Source: Alcaligenaceae bacterium SAGV5 (GTDB lineage Bacteria; Pseudomonadota; Gammaproteobacteria; Burkholderiales; Burkholderiaceae_B). From it: DNA of 64,000 bases. Made by a program: the position numbers and the translations under genes. Positions 41,559 through 52,118 of the stretch are shown in pieces. A model generated the notes under the pieces. That model made no database searches. It was not told the origin of the DNA and saw nothing but the letters and a program-made list of their open reading frames with translations. Every line of letters begins with the position of its first letter. Positions within the stretch are counted from its first letter, which is position 1. The DNA is taken from positions 1,240,001 to 1,304,000 of the forward strand of contig SPDP01000001.1 of the NCBI GenBank assembly GCA_009360345.1. Direction: 5' to 3'.

Positions 41559-41690
41559 GAAAAGCGTCCGTTAAGCGCGCAGGGTTGAAGGAAGAAGGGG
41601 GGCAGGGGATAATGGCAGGTTGGTTTTTACAATGCGAAATCCATCGGGGGCCTGGAACTCTGGGACCCTTTTGCTGCCGAAGTTTTCCTG

Positions 41691-43892
<2,202 letters not shown>

Positions 43893-44066
43893 GCAGGCCC
43901 GCCGCCGGGGCGGAAAACTTGTGCATCGCGAGATAGTTGCGCACTCAAATGGTGCGGGCCGGGGGCCCGCCAGCGATCCGCCGATGGCACCGTTCTTGCG
44001 CACCGTATATTCCGATGGTGCCCATTCTCTAAAGGGTGGAAGATAACGCGATGATTCTAAAGAGAT

Positions 44067-44100
44067 TTTTATAGCACCGCATTTTCATGTGCTTATAAAA
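44067..44100. promoter_or_regulatory. AT-rich inverted repeat upstream of the phosphatase gene
   Basis: TTTTATAGCAC and GTGCTTATAAAA are complementary apart from one extra base and enclose CGCATTTTCAT. The element lies in an unusually AT-rich patch 40-75 bases upstream of the phosphatase start. It could be an operator, or a terminator for uvrB read-through since more A residues follow. The rest of the 250-base gap shows nothing clear. Confidence 0.4.
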
Positions 44101-44141
44101 AAAGCTTGAACTATCCGGGGTTTTCCCGCACACTTCTGGAC

Positions 44142-44633
44142 ATGATGACCAAGGTACTATTTGTGTGCATGGGCAACATCTGCCGCTCGCCGAGCGCAGA
44201 GGGCGTGTTTCGCCGCTTGGTGAAGGACGCCGGTCTTTCCGACGTTGTCCGTATAGAATCGGCCGGGACGCACGCCTTTCATATTGGCGAGCCGCCCGAT
44301 GCCCGTATGCAGGCTGCCGCCCGCAAGCGTGGCTATGATATTAGCGAAATCCGCGCGCGTCAGATCCGCGTGGACGACTTCCGCGAATTCGACATGATCC
44401 TGGCAATGGACTGGGACAACCTGTCGTTGCTGCAACAGCAGGCGCCCAAGCAATACCAGCACAAGCTGATGTTGCTGATGCGCTTCGCCAACGAATACGA
44501 GGAAGCCACCGTGCCCGATCCGTACTACGGAGGGCCGGAAGGTTTCGCCAAGGTGCTCGACTACATCGAGGACGCCTGCCAGGGGCTGCTGGAGGTCGTG
44601 CGCAAGCGCGCTACCCAATACCAGGCGGCCTGA
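44142..44633 (+). CDS. Low-molecular-weight protein tyrosine phosphatase
   Basis: A 163-residue LMW-PTP. The P-loop with catalytic Cys and Arg is VLFVCMGNICRSPSAEGVFR, and the general-acid Asp is in VPDPYYGGPEGF, both at normal positions. Such enzymes dephosphorylate protein phosphotyrosine or arginine in the cytoplasm; the absence of a tyrosine kinase or exopolysaccharide genes nearby leaves the partner unknown. Two consecutive ATGs (44142 and 44145) are possible starts. It is followed by a terminator and then by iscR, as in other Bordetella-like genomes. Confidence 0.93.
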   Translation: MMTKVLFVCMGNICRSPSAEGVFRRLVKDAGLSDVVRIESAGTHAFHIGEPPDARMQAAARKRGYDISEIRARQIRVDDFREFDMILAMDWDNLSLLQQQAPKQYQHKLMLLMRFANEYEEATVPDPYYGGPEGFAKVLDYIEDACQGLLEVVRKRATQYQAA

Positions 44634-44661
44634 CCGGCCGTTTCACGTTGTTCCCATTGCA

Positions 44662-44690
44662 GGCCCGGATCGCGTCCGGGCCTTGTTTTG
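44662..44690 (+). terminator. Factor-independent terminator of the phosphatase gene
   Basis: GGCCCGGA-TCGCG-TCCGGGCC is a perfect 8-base stem with a 5-base loop followed by TTGTTTTG, 29 bases after the stop codon. Confidence 0.88.
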
Positions 44691-44772
44691 CCGGCGGCGC
44701 CCCCGCCGCGGGGCGCCCGGTGGGCGCTTCCTGGCTCCCTGTTCTGCGTCGCAACATTCCCCCCTCCGTAGT

Positions 44773-44837
44773 TTCCCGAACGAATCCCTAGAAAAACATT
44801 CGGGAATTGGCTATACTTGAGTAAATCGTTAAGGATT
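44773..44837 (+). promoter_or_regulatory. isc promoter region with IscR-type site
   Basis: TATACT at 44812-44817 is a good -10 element. Overlapping it, ATACTTGAGTAAATC and the following GTTAAGGATT (44813-44837) resemble the type 1 IscR site (ATA-n2-TGACTAAA-n2-AGTCA-n2-TAT), which would allow repression by [2Fe-2S]-IscR. Upstream, TTCCCGAA and TTCGGGAA (44773-44806) are perfect 8-base inverted arms with an 18-base spacer that may bind a further regulator. Confidence 0.6.
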
Positions 44838-44868
44838 TGCTCCGGCCGGTTCATCTCAGGGGTTTCGA

Positions 44869-45372
44869 ATGCGACTCACCACGAAAGGACGCTTTGCCGT
44901 CACTGCCATGATCGATCTGGCGCTGCGCCAGCACAGCGGGCCGGTCACCCTGTCCGCCATCAGCCAGCGCCAGAATATTTCGCTGTCCTATCTGGAACAA
45001 CTGTTCGGCAAGCTGCGCCGGCACGAGCTGGTCGACAGCATGCGCGGCCCGGGCGGCGGGTATTCGCTGGCCAAGCTGGCCCGGCACGTTACCGTGGCCG
45101 ACATCATCTTCGCCGTGGACGAGCCGCTGGACGCCACCGATTGCGGCGGCAAGCAGGATTGCACCCGCGGCAACGACGGCAAGGCAGGCAAGTGCATGAC
45201 GCACGAGCTGTGGTCCACGCTCAACCGCAAGATGGTCGAGTACCTGGATTCGGTGTCCCTGCAGGACCTGGTCGACCAGCAGCGCATGCGCGAGTTGCAG
45301 GAAGCCAACGCCGCCAAGTCGGTACTGGTGGACCGCCGCTCGGGCGCTCCCGAATCCACCGCGACGGCCTGA
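44869..45372 (+). CDS. iscR: Fe-S cluster regulator IscR
   Basis: A 167-residue Rrf2-family regulator. The N-terminal winged helix begins [20 protein letters not shown] with [20 protein letters not shown]. The three cluster cysteines are in [20 protein letters not shown], with the fourth ligand His in the following THELW. It represses its own operon when holding a [2Fe-2S] cluster and so matches cluster synthesis to demand. It is the first gene of iscRSUA-hscBA-fdx-iscX; an IscR-type site lies in its promoter. Confidence 0.96.
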   Translation: MRLTTKGRFAVTAMIDLALRQHSGPVTLSAISQRQNISLSYLEQLFGKLRRHELVDSMRGPGGGYSLAKLARHVTVADIIFAVDEPLDATDCGGKQDCTRGNDGKAGKCMTHELWSTLNRKMVEYLDSVSLQDLVDQQRMRELQEANAAKSVLVDRRSGAPESTATA

Positions 45373-45403
45373 GCGCCGGCGCAGAACACAAAGGTTGGAT
45401 GTC

Positions 45404-46615
45404 ATGATCAAAACGCCGGTTTATCTCGATTATTCGGCGACCACGCCGGTGGACCCGCGGGTGGTCGACGCCATGGTTCCCTGGCTGTACGAACAGTTCG
45501 GCAACCCGGCCTCGCGCAGCCACGCCTACGGCTGGGATGCCGAGCGGGCCGTCGAAACCGCCCGCGAACAAGTGGCCGATCTGGTCAACGCCGATCCGCG
45601 CGAGATCGTCTGGACCTCGGGCGCCACCGAGTCCGACAATCTGGCGATCAAGGGCGCGGCGCATTTCTACGCCGAGCGCGGCAAGCACATCATCACGGTC
45701 AAGACCGAGCACAAGGCGGTGCTGGACACCTGCCGCGAGCTGGAGCGGGAAGGCTTCGAGGTCACCTACCTCGACGTGCAGGAGAACGGCCTGCTCGACC
45801 TGGACGTATTCAAGGCGGCGATCCGTCCCGATACCATCCTGGCCTCGGTCATGTATGTCAACAACGAGATCGGCGTCATCCAGGACATCGAGAAACTGGG
45901 CGGGATCTGCCGCGAGAAAGGCGTGATCTTCCACGTCGACGCGGCCCAGGCCACCGGCAAGGTCGTCATCGACCTGGCCACGCTCAAGGTCGACCTGATG
46001 TCCTTCTGCGCGCACAAGATGTGCGGCCCCAAGGGCATCGGCGCCTTGTACGTGCGGCGCAAGCCCCGCGTGCGGATCGAGGCGCAGATGCACGGCGGCG
46101 GCCACGAGCGCGGCATGCGCTCGGGCACGCTGGCCACGCACCAGATCGTCGGCATGGGCGAAGCCTTCCGCCTCGCCAAGGAAGAGATGGCGACCGAGAA
46201 CGAGCGCGTGCGCATGCTGCGCGACCGCCTGTGGGCGGGCCTCTCCAACCTCGAAGAGGTCTACCTGAACGGCGACATGGAGCAGCGCATTCCGCACAAC
46301 CTGAATGTCAGCTTCAACTATGTCGAGGGCGAGTCCCTGATCATGGCGGTGAAGGAACTGGCGGTGTCCAGCGGTTCGGCCTGCACCTCGGCCAGCCTGG
46401 AACCTTCGTACGTGCTGCGCGCCCTGGGCCGCAGCGACGAGCTGGCGCACAGCTCCATCCGTTTCACCCTCGGCCGTTTCACGACGGAAGAGGAAATCGA
46501 CTTCACTGTCCAGCTGATACGCGGCAAGGTCGACAAGCTGCGCGAAATGTCCCCGTTGTGGGAAATGGTCAAGGACGGCATCGACATCAACACGGTGCAG
46601 TGGGCTGCACACTGA
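45404..46615 (+). CDS. iscS: Cysteine desulfurase
   Basis: A 403-residue PLP enzyme that takes sulfur from cysteine and passes it as persulfide to IscU and to tRNA thiolation. The start is [20 protein letters not shown], the Schiff-base lysine is in [19 protein letters not shown] and the mobile catalytic cysteine in [18 protein letters not shown]. The ATG at 45404 is preferred over a TTG three codons upstream. It follows iscR by 31 bases within the operon. Confidence 0.97.
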   Translation: MIKTPVYLDYSATTPVDPRVVDAMVPWLYEQFGNPASRSHAYGWDAERAVETAREQVADLVNADPREIVWTSGATESDNLAIKGAAHFYAERGKHIITVKTEHKAVLDTCRELEREGFEVTYLDVQENGLLDLDVFKAAIRPDTILASVMYVNNEIGVIQDIEKLGGICREKGVIFHVDAAQATGKVVIDLATLKVDLMSFCAHKMCGPKGIGALYVRRKPRVRIEAQMHGGGHERGMRSGTLATHQIVGMGEAFRLAKEEMATENERVRMLRDRLWAGLSNLEEVYLNGDMEQRIPHNLNVSFNYVEGESLIMAVKELAVSSGSACTSASLEPSYVLRALGRSDELAHSSIRFTLGRFTTEEEIDFTVQLIRGKVDKLREMSPLWEMVKDGIDINTVQWAAH

Positions 46616-46630
46616 ACCAGGAGAGAAAAC

Positions 46631-47017
46631 ATGGCCTATAGCGAAAAAGTCATCGATCACTACGAGAACCCCCGCAACGTCGGTTCCTTCGAAAAGGGCG
46701 ACGATTCCGTGGGAACCGGCATGGTGGGCGCGCCCGCCTGTGGCGACGTCATGAAGCTGCAGATCAAGGTCAACGAGGAGGGCGTCATCGAGGACGCGCG
46801 CTTCAAGACCTACGGCTGCGGCTCGGCCATCGCGTCCAGCTCGCTCGTGACCGAATGGGTCAAGGGCAAGACCCTGGACCAGGCGCTCGATATCCGCAAC
46901 ACGCATATCGCCCAGGAACTGGCGCTGCCCCCGGTCAAGATCCACTGCTCGATCCTGGCCGAGGACGCCATCAAGGCGGCCGTGAACGATTATCGTGCCA
47001 AGCACGGAAACAGCTAA
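46631..47017 (+). CDS. iscU: Fe-S cluster scaffold IscU
   Basis: A 128-residue scaffold on which [2Fe-2S] clusters are assembled. The three ligand cysteines lie in GAPACGDVMKLQIKV, YGCGSAIASSSLVTEW and LPPVKIHCSILAEDAI, where LPPVK is the HscA recognition motif. AGGAG precedes the ATG. It sits 15 bases after iscS. Confidence 0.97.
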   Translation: MAYSEKVIDHYENPRNVGSFEKGDDSVGTGMVGAPACGDVMKLQIKVNEEGVIEDARFKTYGCGSAIASSSLVTEWVKGKTLDQALDIRNTHIAQELALPPVKIHCSILAEDAIKAAVNDYRAKHGNS

Positions 47018-47026
47018 GAGGAAGCC

Positions 47027-47350
47027 ATGTCGGTAACGTTGACCGAACGCGCCGCACGCCACGTCAGCCGCTACCTCCAGAAGCGGGGGAAGGGCATAGG
47101 CCTGCGGCTGGGCGTGCGCACCACCGGGTGCTCGGGCCTGGCCTACAAGCTCGAGTACGTGGACGAGGCCCTGACGGAAGACCAGGTCTTCGAGAGCCAG
47201 GGCGTGAAGGTGTTCGTCGATCCCAAGAGCCTGCCGTACCTGGCGGGCACCGAGCTCGACTATGCGCGCGAGGGGCTCAACGAGGGCTTCAGGTTCAACA
47301 ATCCGAACGAAAAGGCATCCTGCGGCTGCGGTGAGTCTTTCACCGTCTGA
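47027..47350 (+). CDS. iscA: A-type Fe-S carrier IscA
   Basis: A 107-residue A-type carrier that delivers clusters to apo-proteins. The conserved cysteines are in [17 protein letters not shown] and in the C-terminal [12 protein letters not shown]. It follows iscU by nine bases, and its stop overlaps the hscB start by one base (TGATG). Confidence 0.97.
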   Translation: MSVTLTERAARHVSRYLQKRGKGIGLRLGVRTTGCSGLAYKLEYVDEALTEDQVFESQGVKVFVDPKSLPYLAGTELDYAREGLNEGFRFNNPNEKASCGCGESFTV

Positions 47351-47883
47351 TGCAGCGCGATCCCGATCATTTCGAGCTGATGGGCCTCGCGCCCGGTTTC
47401 GCCATCGACCGCGATGCGCTGGACCGGGCCTGGCGCGAGGTCCAGGCGCGGGTCCACCCGGACCGCCATGCGGCGGGTTCGGCCCAGGAGCGGCGCGTGG
47501 CCATGCAGTGGGCCTCGCGCGCGAACGAGGCCTACCGGGTGCTGCGCGCGCCGCTGTCCCGCGCCCGCTACCTGTGCGAGCGCGCGGGCGTCGACCTGCA
47601 GGTCGAGACGAATACGGCCATGACCCCGGCTTTCCTGATGCAGCAGATGGAATGGCGGGAAGCGCTGGACGATGCCCGCTCGGCCAGGGACCCGGCCGCG
47701 CTGGAAGCGCTGGCGGGCGAACTGGCCGCCGCGCGGCGGAGCATGACGGCCGAGGTGGGCCGGCTGCTGGACGAGAAGCACGACTATGCCACTGCCGCCG
47801 CGCGCGTGCGGGAGTGGATGTTCATTGAAAAATTCTCCGAAGAGATCGACCTGGCCGTCGACGCTCTGGCGGAACAAGACTGA
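47350..47883 (+). CDS. hscB: Co-chaperone HscB
   Basis: A 177-residue J-domain protein that brings IscU to HscA. The J-domain HPD motif is in EVQARVHPDRHAAGSAQERR, with SRANEAYRVLRAPLSRARYL following. The C-terminal part is the IscU-binding three-helix bundle (MEWREALDDARSARDPAALE). It overlaps iscA by one base and precedes hscA by 15 bases. Confidence 0.95.
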   Translation: MQRDPDHFELMGLAPGFAIDRDALDRAWREVQARVHPDRHAAGSAQERRVAMQWASRANEAYRVLRAPLSRARYLCERAGVDLQVETNTAMTPAFLMQQMEWREALDDARSARDPAALEALAGELAAARRSMTAEVGRLLDEKHDYATAAARVREWMFIEKFSEEIDLAVDALAEQD

Positions 47884-47898
47884 GAACAACAGGAACGC

Positions 47899-49761
47899 AT
47901 GGCGCTTTTGCAGATAGCCGAACCCGGCATGTCCGAAGCCCCCCACCAGCGTCGTCTGGCGGTGGGCATCGATCTGGGCACGACCAACTCGCTGGTGGCC
48001 GCGGTACGCAGCGGCGCCGCCGAGGTCCTGCGCGACGAAGATGGCCATGCGCTGCTGCCCTCGGCCGTGCGCTACCTGCCGGGCGGCGACGTCCAGATCG
48101 GACGCAGGGCGCTGGCGGTGCAGGCGCAGGATCCCCACAACACCCTGGTGTCGGTCAAGCGCTTCATGGGCCGCGGGCTCGCCGACGCCGAGCGGCTCCA
48201 TGTTCCCTACGAGTTCGTCGATGCCCCGGGCATGGTGCGCATCCGCACCGTGCAGGGCGACAAGAGTCCGGTCGAGGTCTCGGCGCAGATCCTGGCCAAG
48301 CTGCGCCAATTGGCCGAGGATGTCCTGGGCGACGACCTGGTCGGCGCGGTGATCACGGTGCCGGCGTATTTCGACGACGCCCAGCGGCAGGCGACCAAGG
48401 ACGCTGCCCGGCTGGCCGGGCTGAACGTGCTGCGGCTGCTGAACGAACCGACGGCGGCGGCGATCGCCTACGGCCTGGACAATGCGGCCGAGGGCATCTA
48501 TGCGGTCTATGACCTGGGCGGCGGCACGTTCGACATTTCCATCCTGCGCCTGGCCAAGGGCGTGTTCGAAGTCATCGCCACGGGCGGCGACACCGCGCTG
48601 GGCGGCGACGATTTCGACGCCGCCATCGTGGCCTGGGCGGCGAACGACCGCAAGCTCTCGGGATTGGGCCCGGAAGACCAGCGCGCCTTGCTGGTGGCGG
48701 CGCGCCAGGCGCGCGAGGCCCTGACCGACGCGGAGCAGGCCGAGCTGGCCGCGACGCTGTCCGGCGGACGCACGCTGGCGCTCGCGCTGACGCGGGAGCA
48801 TTTCGAGACCCTGGCGCGTCCGCTGGTGGCCCGCACGCTGTCGAGCGCCCGCCGGGCGCTGCGCGACGCCAGCCTGGCGGCGGACGAAGTCAAGGGCGTG
48901 GTCATGGTGGGCGGCGCGACGCGCATGCCCATCGTCCGGCACATGGTGGCGGGCCTGTTCGGCTCCGAGCCGTTGACCAACCTCGATCCGGACCAGGTCG
49001 TGGCGCTGGGCGCGGCCATGCAGGCCAATCTCCTGGCTGGCAACCGCACGGCCGACGACGAGTGGCTGCTGCTGGACGTGATCCCGTTGTCGCTGGGCCT
49101 GGAAACCATGGGCGGGCTGGTCGAGCGGGTGATCGCGCGCAACAGCACCATCCCGGTGGCTCGCGCCCAGGACTTCACGACCTTCAAGGACGGCCAGACG
49201 GCCATGGCCATCCACGTGGTCCAGGGCGAACGCGAACTGGTGTCCGATTGCCGTTCGCTCGCCCGCTTCGAACTGCGGGGCATTCCGCCCATGGTGGCCG
49301 GCGCCGCCCGCATCCGCGTGACCTTCCAGGTCGACGCCGACGGCCTGCTGAGCGTGACGGCGCGCGAGCAGAGCTCGGGCGTGGAAGCCTCGATCTCGGT
49401 CAAGCCTTCGTACGGACTATCGGACGAGGAAGTGGCGGCCATGCTGGCGGACGGCATGCACAGCGCCGACGTGGACATGCAGTTGCGCGCGCTGCGCGAG
49501 CAGCAGGTCGAGGCCCGGCGCCTGGTCGAGTCGGTCGAGGCGGCGCTGCAGGCCGACGCCGACCTGCTGGACCCGAACGAACTGGCCGCGATCCGGACCC
49601 AGCTCGCGCGTACCGCCGGCGTGGCGGCCAGCGACGACGGCGATGCGGTGCGGGCCGAGGTCGAGGCGCTGGCGCATGCGACCGAGGACTTCGCCGCGCG
49701 CCGGATGGATCGCAGCATACGCCAGGCGCTGTCGGGGCGCCGCGTCGACGAAATCGTGTAA
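47899..49761 (+). CDS. hscA: Fe-S assembly chaperone HscA (Hsp70 family)
   Basis: A 620-residue Hsp70 specialised for cluster release from IscU. The ATPase domain shows [33 protein letters not shown] and [20 protein letters not shown]; the substrate domain contains [20 protein letters not shown]. It lacks the long DnaK C-terminal tail, as expected for HscA. AGGAA precedes the ATG. It lies between hscB and fdx. Confidence 0.96.
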   Translation: MALLQIAEPGMSEAPHQRRLAVGIDLGTTNSLVAAVRSGAAEVLRDEDGHALLPSAVRYLPGGDVQIGRRALAVQAQDPHNTLVSVKRFMGRGLADAERLHVPYEFVDAPGMVRIRTVQGDKSPVEVSAQILAKLRQLAEDVLGDDLVGAVITVPAYFDDAQRQATKDAARLAGLNVLRLLNEPTAAAIAYGLDNAAEGIYAVYDLGGGTFDISILRLAKGVFEVIATGGDTALGGDDFDAAIVAWAANDRKLSGLGPEDQRALLVAARQAREALTDAEQAELAATLSGGRTLALALTREHFETLARPLVARTLSSARRALRDASLAADEVKGVVMVGGATRMPIVRHMVAGLFGSEPLTNLDPDQVVALGAAMQANLLAGNRTADDEWLLLDVIPLSLGLETMGGLVERVIARNSTIPVARAQDFTTFKDGQTAMAIHVVQGERELVSDCRSLARFELRGIPPMVAGAARIRVTFQVDADGLLSVTAREQSSGVEASISVKPSYGLSDEEVAAMLADGMHSADVDMQLRALREQQVEARRLVESVEAALQADADLLDPNELAAIRTQLARTAGVAASDDGDAVRAEVEALAHATEDFAARRMDRSIRQALSGRRVDEIV

Positions 49762-49806
49762 GGAAGCGCAAGGCGCTTCTGTTCGCATCACTATCAGGTT
49801 GCCATC

Positions 49807-50148
49807 ATGCCCAAACTCACGGTGCTTCCGCACGCCGAACTCTGCCCGGAAGGCGCTGTCATCGAGAACGCGCCTGCGGGCGTGTCTATCTGCCGGGTGC
49901 TGCTCGACAATCACATCGAGATCGAGCATGCCTGCGAACTGTCGTGCGCCTGCACGACCTGCCATGTCGTCGTGCGCGAGGGGTTTTCCTCGCTCGAGTC
50001 GGCCAGCGACAACGAAGAAGACCTGCTGGACAAGGCCTGGGGGCTGACCTCATCGTCGCGCCTGTCCTGCCAGGCGGTGATCGAGGATACCGACCTGACG
50101 ATCGAGATCCCCAAGTACACCATCAACCACGCCGCCGAGAATCACTGA
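49807..50148 (+). CDS. fdx: [2Fe-2S] ferredoxin of the isc system
   Basis: A 113-residue adrenodoxin-type ferredoxin that supplies electrons for cluster assembly. The cluster ligands are in [19 protein letters not shown] (the C-x5-C-x2-C pattern) and the fourth in [19 protein letters not shown]. It lies 45 bases after hscA and 30 before iscX. Confidence 0.96.
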   Translation: MPKLTVLPHAELCPEGAVIENAPAGVSICRVLLDNHIEIEHACELSCACTTCHVVVREGFSSLESASDNEEDLLDKAWGLTSSSRLSCQAVIEDTDLTIEIPKYTINHAAENH

Positions 50149-50178
50149 CGGACGCCGGTACGGGCGAGGAGAATTCCG

Positions 50179-50370
50179 ATGAAGTGGACAGACATCTACG
50201 AACTCGCCTCGGCCCTGGCCGACGCCCACCCAGGCGTGGATCCCGCGCAGGTGCGTTTTACCGACCTGCACAATTGGGTGCTGGAACTTCCGGGCTTCGA
50301 CGATGATCCGAAACGTTCCGGGGAGAAAATTCTCGAAGCCATACAGATGGCGTGGATAGCCGAGATCTAG
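50179..50370 (+). CDS. iscX: IscX (YfhJ) Fe-S assembly modulator
   Basis: A 63-residue acidic helical protein that binds IscS and iron and tunes cluster assembly. The whole family pattern is present: MKWTDIYELASALADAHPGV, then VRFTDLHNWVLELPGF and ending AIQMAWIAEI. GAGGAGAATTCC precedes the ATG. It is the last gene of the isc operon; no clear terminator is seen in the 90 bases before the next gene. Confidence 0.95.
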   Translation: MKWTDIYELASALADAHPGVDPAQVRFTDLHNWVLELPGFDDDPKRSGEKILEAIQMAWIAEI

Positions 50371-50461
50371 GGCCTGTTGGCACCAGGCCCGGCCGCGGGT
50401 CCTGGTGTTCGCCGCGCGAGCCGGGGGCCGATCGGGCCGGACCATGGCGAGACGGAGGAGC

Positions 50462-52021
50462 ATGCGAGCAAGGTTTCTGCATTTTCTGACGCGGACTGCG
50501 CCCATGACGGGGCCGGTGGCGGTGCTGCTGGCGCTGGGCGGCTGCGCGCCCGCTGTTTCCCTGCATGAACCGGCCGCGGCGTCGGCCGTGCCCGAGGGGC
50601 CGCCGACGCGTCCGGAGCCGGCCCCGCCCGAGCCCGAACTGCCCTATACGCCGGTCACCATCATTTACGCCGTCACGGACGAAGGCACGGTCAGGGTGCC
50701 GACCGCGCCGGCCTGGAATCCGGGCGCGGACATGTCCGTGGACACCCGCACCGGCGCCCAGCCCTACGACCAGGCCAACCGCCAGCAGTCCAGCTTCGAG
50801 TTCGAGCAGAAGCTGGACGATACCTGGGTGGTCAGGCAGAACGTCCGCTACGGCCGGCCGGAGAACCAGCCCGGGGTGGATTGGATAGCCGGCTCGCCAG
50901 CGCCCCAGGATGCGCTGGGGCCGGGACTGGGTACCTTCAACGTCGGCTCGCAGGCGCAGGCACGGTTCACGACGCTGGGATTCCAGCATACCTTCAAGTT
51001 CGGCTTCGACTACGTCAAGTCGCGCGACATCTACGAAAGCCGGATCGCGCCGTCGCCGTCGCTGGATATCTTCGACGCGACCTATGGCTCCGCCATCGGA
51101 CAGCCGCGCATCGCCGCGCGTTCATTCGCCGAAGAAAGCAAGCTGGGATTCTTCGTGCAGGACCAGGTGCAGTACCGGCGCTGGACGCTGTCCATGGTCG
51201 GGCGGCGCGACCAGAACACCCACCGCACCATCGACCTGAATGCCGTCCAGGACGACGGCACCGGCCTGCGCGAGGACGATGTCTACAGCGGCCGGCTGGG
51301 GCTGCGCTACCAGTTCGACATCGGTCTGGCGCCGTATGTGAACTATTCGCAAAGCCATGCCCCCCGGGCCGGGGCCGCCATGTCGGCCACCAGCCAGCAA
51401 TACGAGACCGGCGTGCGCTACCAGCCGCCCGCGCTCGGCCAGTTGATGACCATCACCGCATTCAACCAGATCCAGAACAATGCCCAGGTCTCCGAGGCGC
51501 AGGAAGGCTGCGCCGTGGCCGGATGCAGCGCCTGGGCCGAGCTGCGCATACGCGGCGCCACGGTCGAGAGCAGGGTGCAGCCGCTGCAGGGCCTGAACCT
51601 CGTCGCCACCTATGCGGTCACCAGCTCTACCGTGACCGGTGCGAGCGAGGATGCCTATGCCGCGATGCTCAGCAACCGCTATGCGGACGTGTCGGAGCAG
51701 CGTGTATCCCTGGGGGCCAGGTACGCCGTCACACGAGGCAGTTTCGCGGGTTTGAGCCTGGACGGCCGGGTGGGACGCGCGGGCGCGGTCTACAGCAACG
51801 TGGCCCAGCCGGGGCTGGCCGTTTCCTATACCCTGGTGGACGCGGGAATCAACTACGACTTCGCCCGCCTGAGCCCCGACCTGAAGGGCCTGAAGCTGCG
51901 CGCCAGCGCGAACAACATGTTCGACACCAGCTACGCCTCGTACTGCTACACCGATTCGTGCACGGCGGGCGGCCGCCGTTCGGTGTCGGCCATCCTGAAC
52001 TACCAGGTGCCCTGGCCCTGA
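50462..52021 (+). CDS. Chimeric TonB-receptor barrel without plug, lipoprotein-like N-terminus
   Basis: A 519-residue open frame joining two parts. Residues 1-28 look like a lipoprotein signal with lipobox ALGGC, followed by a Pro-rich segment (PTRPEPAPPEPELPYTP). From about residue 90 the sequence is the outer part of a FhuA/FhuE-type siderophore receptor barrel (SSFEFEQKLDDTWVVRQNVR, KLGFFVQDQVQYRRWTLSM, LKLRASANNMFDTSYASYC). The TonB box, the whole plug domain and the first barrel strands are missing. The ATG at 50462 has GGAGGAG ahead. The frame is open, but without a plug or the full barrel it cannot be a normal receptor, so it is probably a fusion remnant left by a deletion. It follows iscX on the same strand. 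Confidence 0.6.
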   Translation: MRARFLHFLTRTAPMTGPVAVLLALGGCAPAVSLHEPAAASAVPEGPPTRPEPAPPEPELPYTPVTIIYAVTDEGTVRVPTAPAWNPGADMSVDTRTGAQPYDQANRQQSSFEFEQKLDDTWVVRQNVRYGRPENQPGVDWIAGSPAPQDALGPGLGTFNVGSQAQARFTTLGFQHTFKFGFDYVKSRDIYESRIAPSPSLDIFDATYGSAIGQPRIAARSFAEESKLGFFVQDQVQYRRWTLSMVGRRDQNTHRTIDLNAVQDDGTGLREDDVYSGRLGLRYQFDIGLAPYVNYSQSHAPRAGAAMSATSQQYETGVRYQPPALGQLMTITAFNQIQNNAQVSEAQEGCAVAGCSAWAELRIRGATVESRVQPLQGLNLVATYAVTSSTVTGASEDAYAAMLSNRYADVSEQRVSLGARYAVTRGSFAGLSLDGRVGRAGAVYSNVAQPGLAVSYTLVDAGINYDFARLSPDLKGLKLRASANNMFDTSYASYCYTDSCTAGGRRSVSAILNYQVPWP

Positions 52022-52118
52022 AGCGCGGCCTGCGCTTCGTTCTCGTCCAGATGGATGGGGTTGGAGTACTTCAGCCCGAGCCCGCCGCCGCCGGCCGGAT
52101 CGAACCAGGGCGCGGCGA

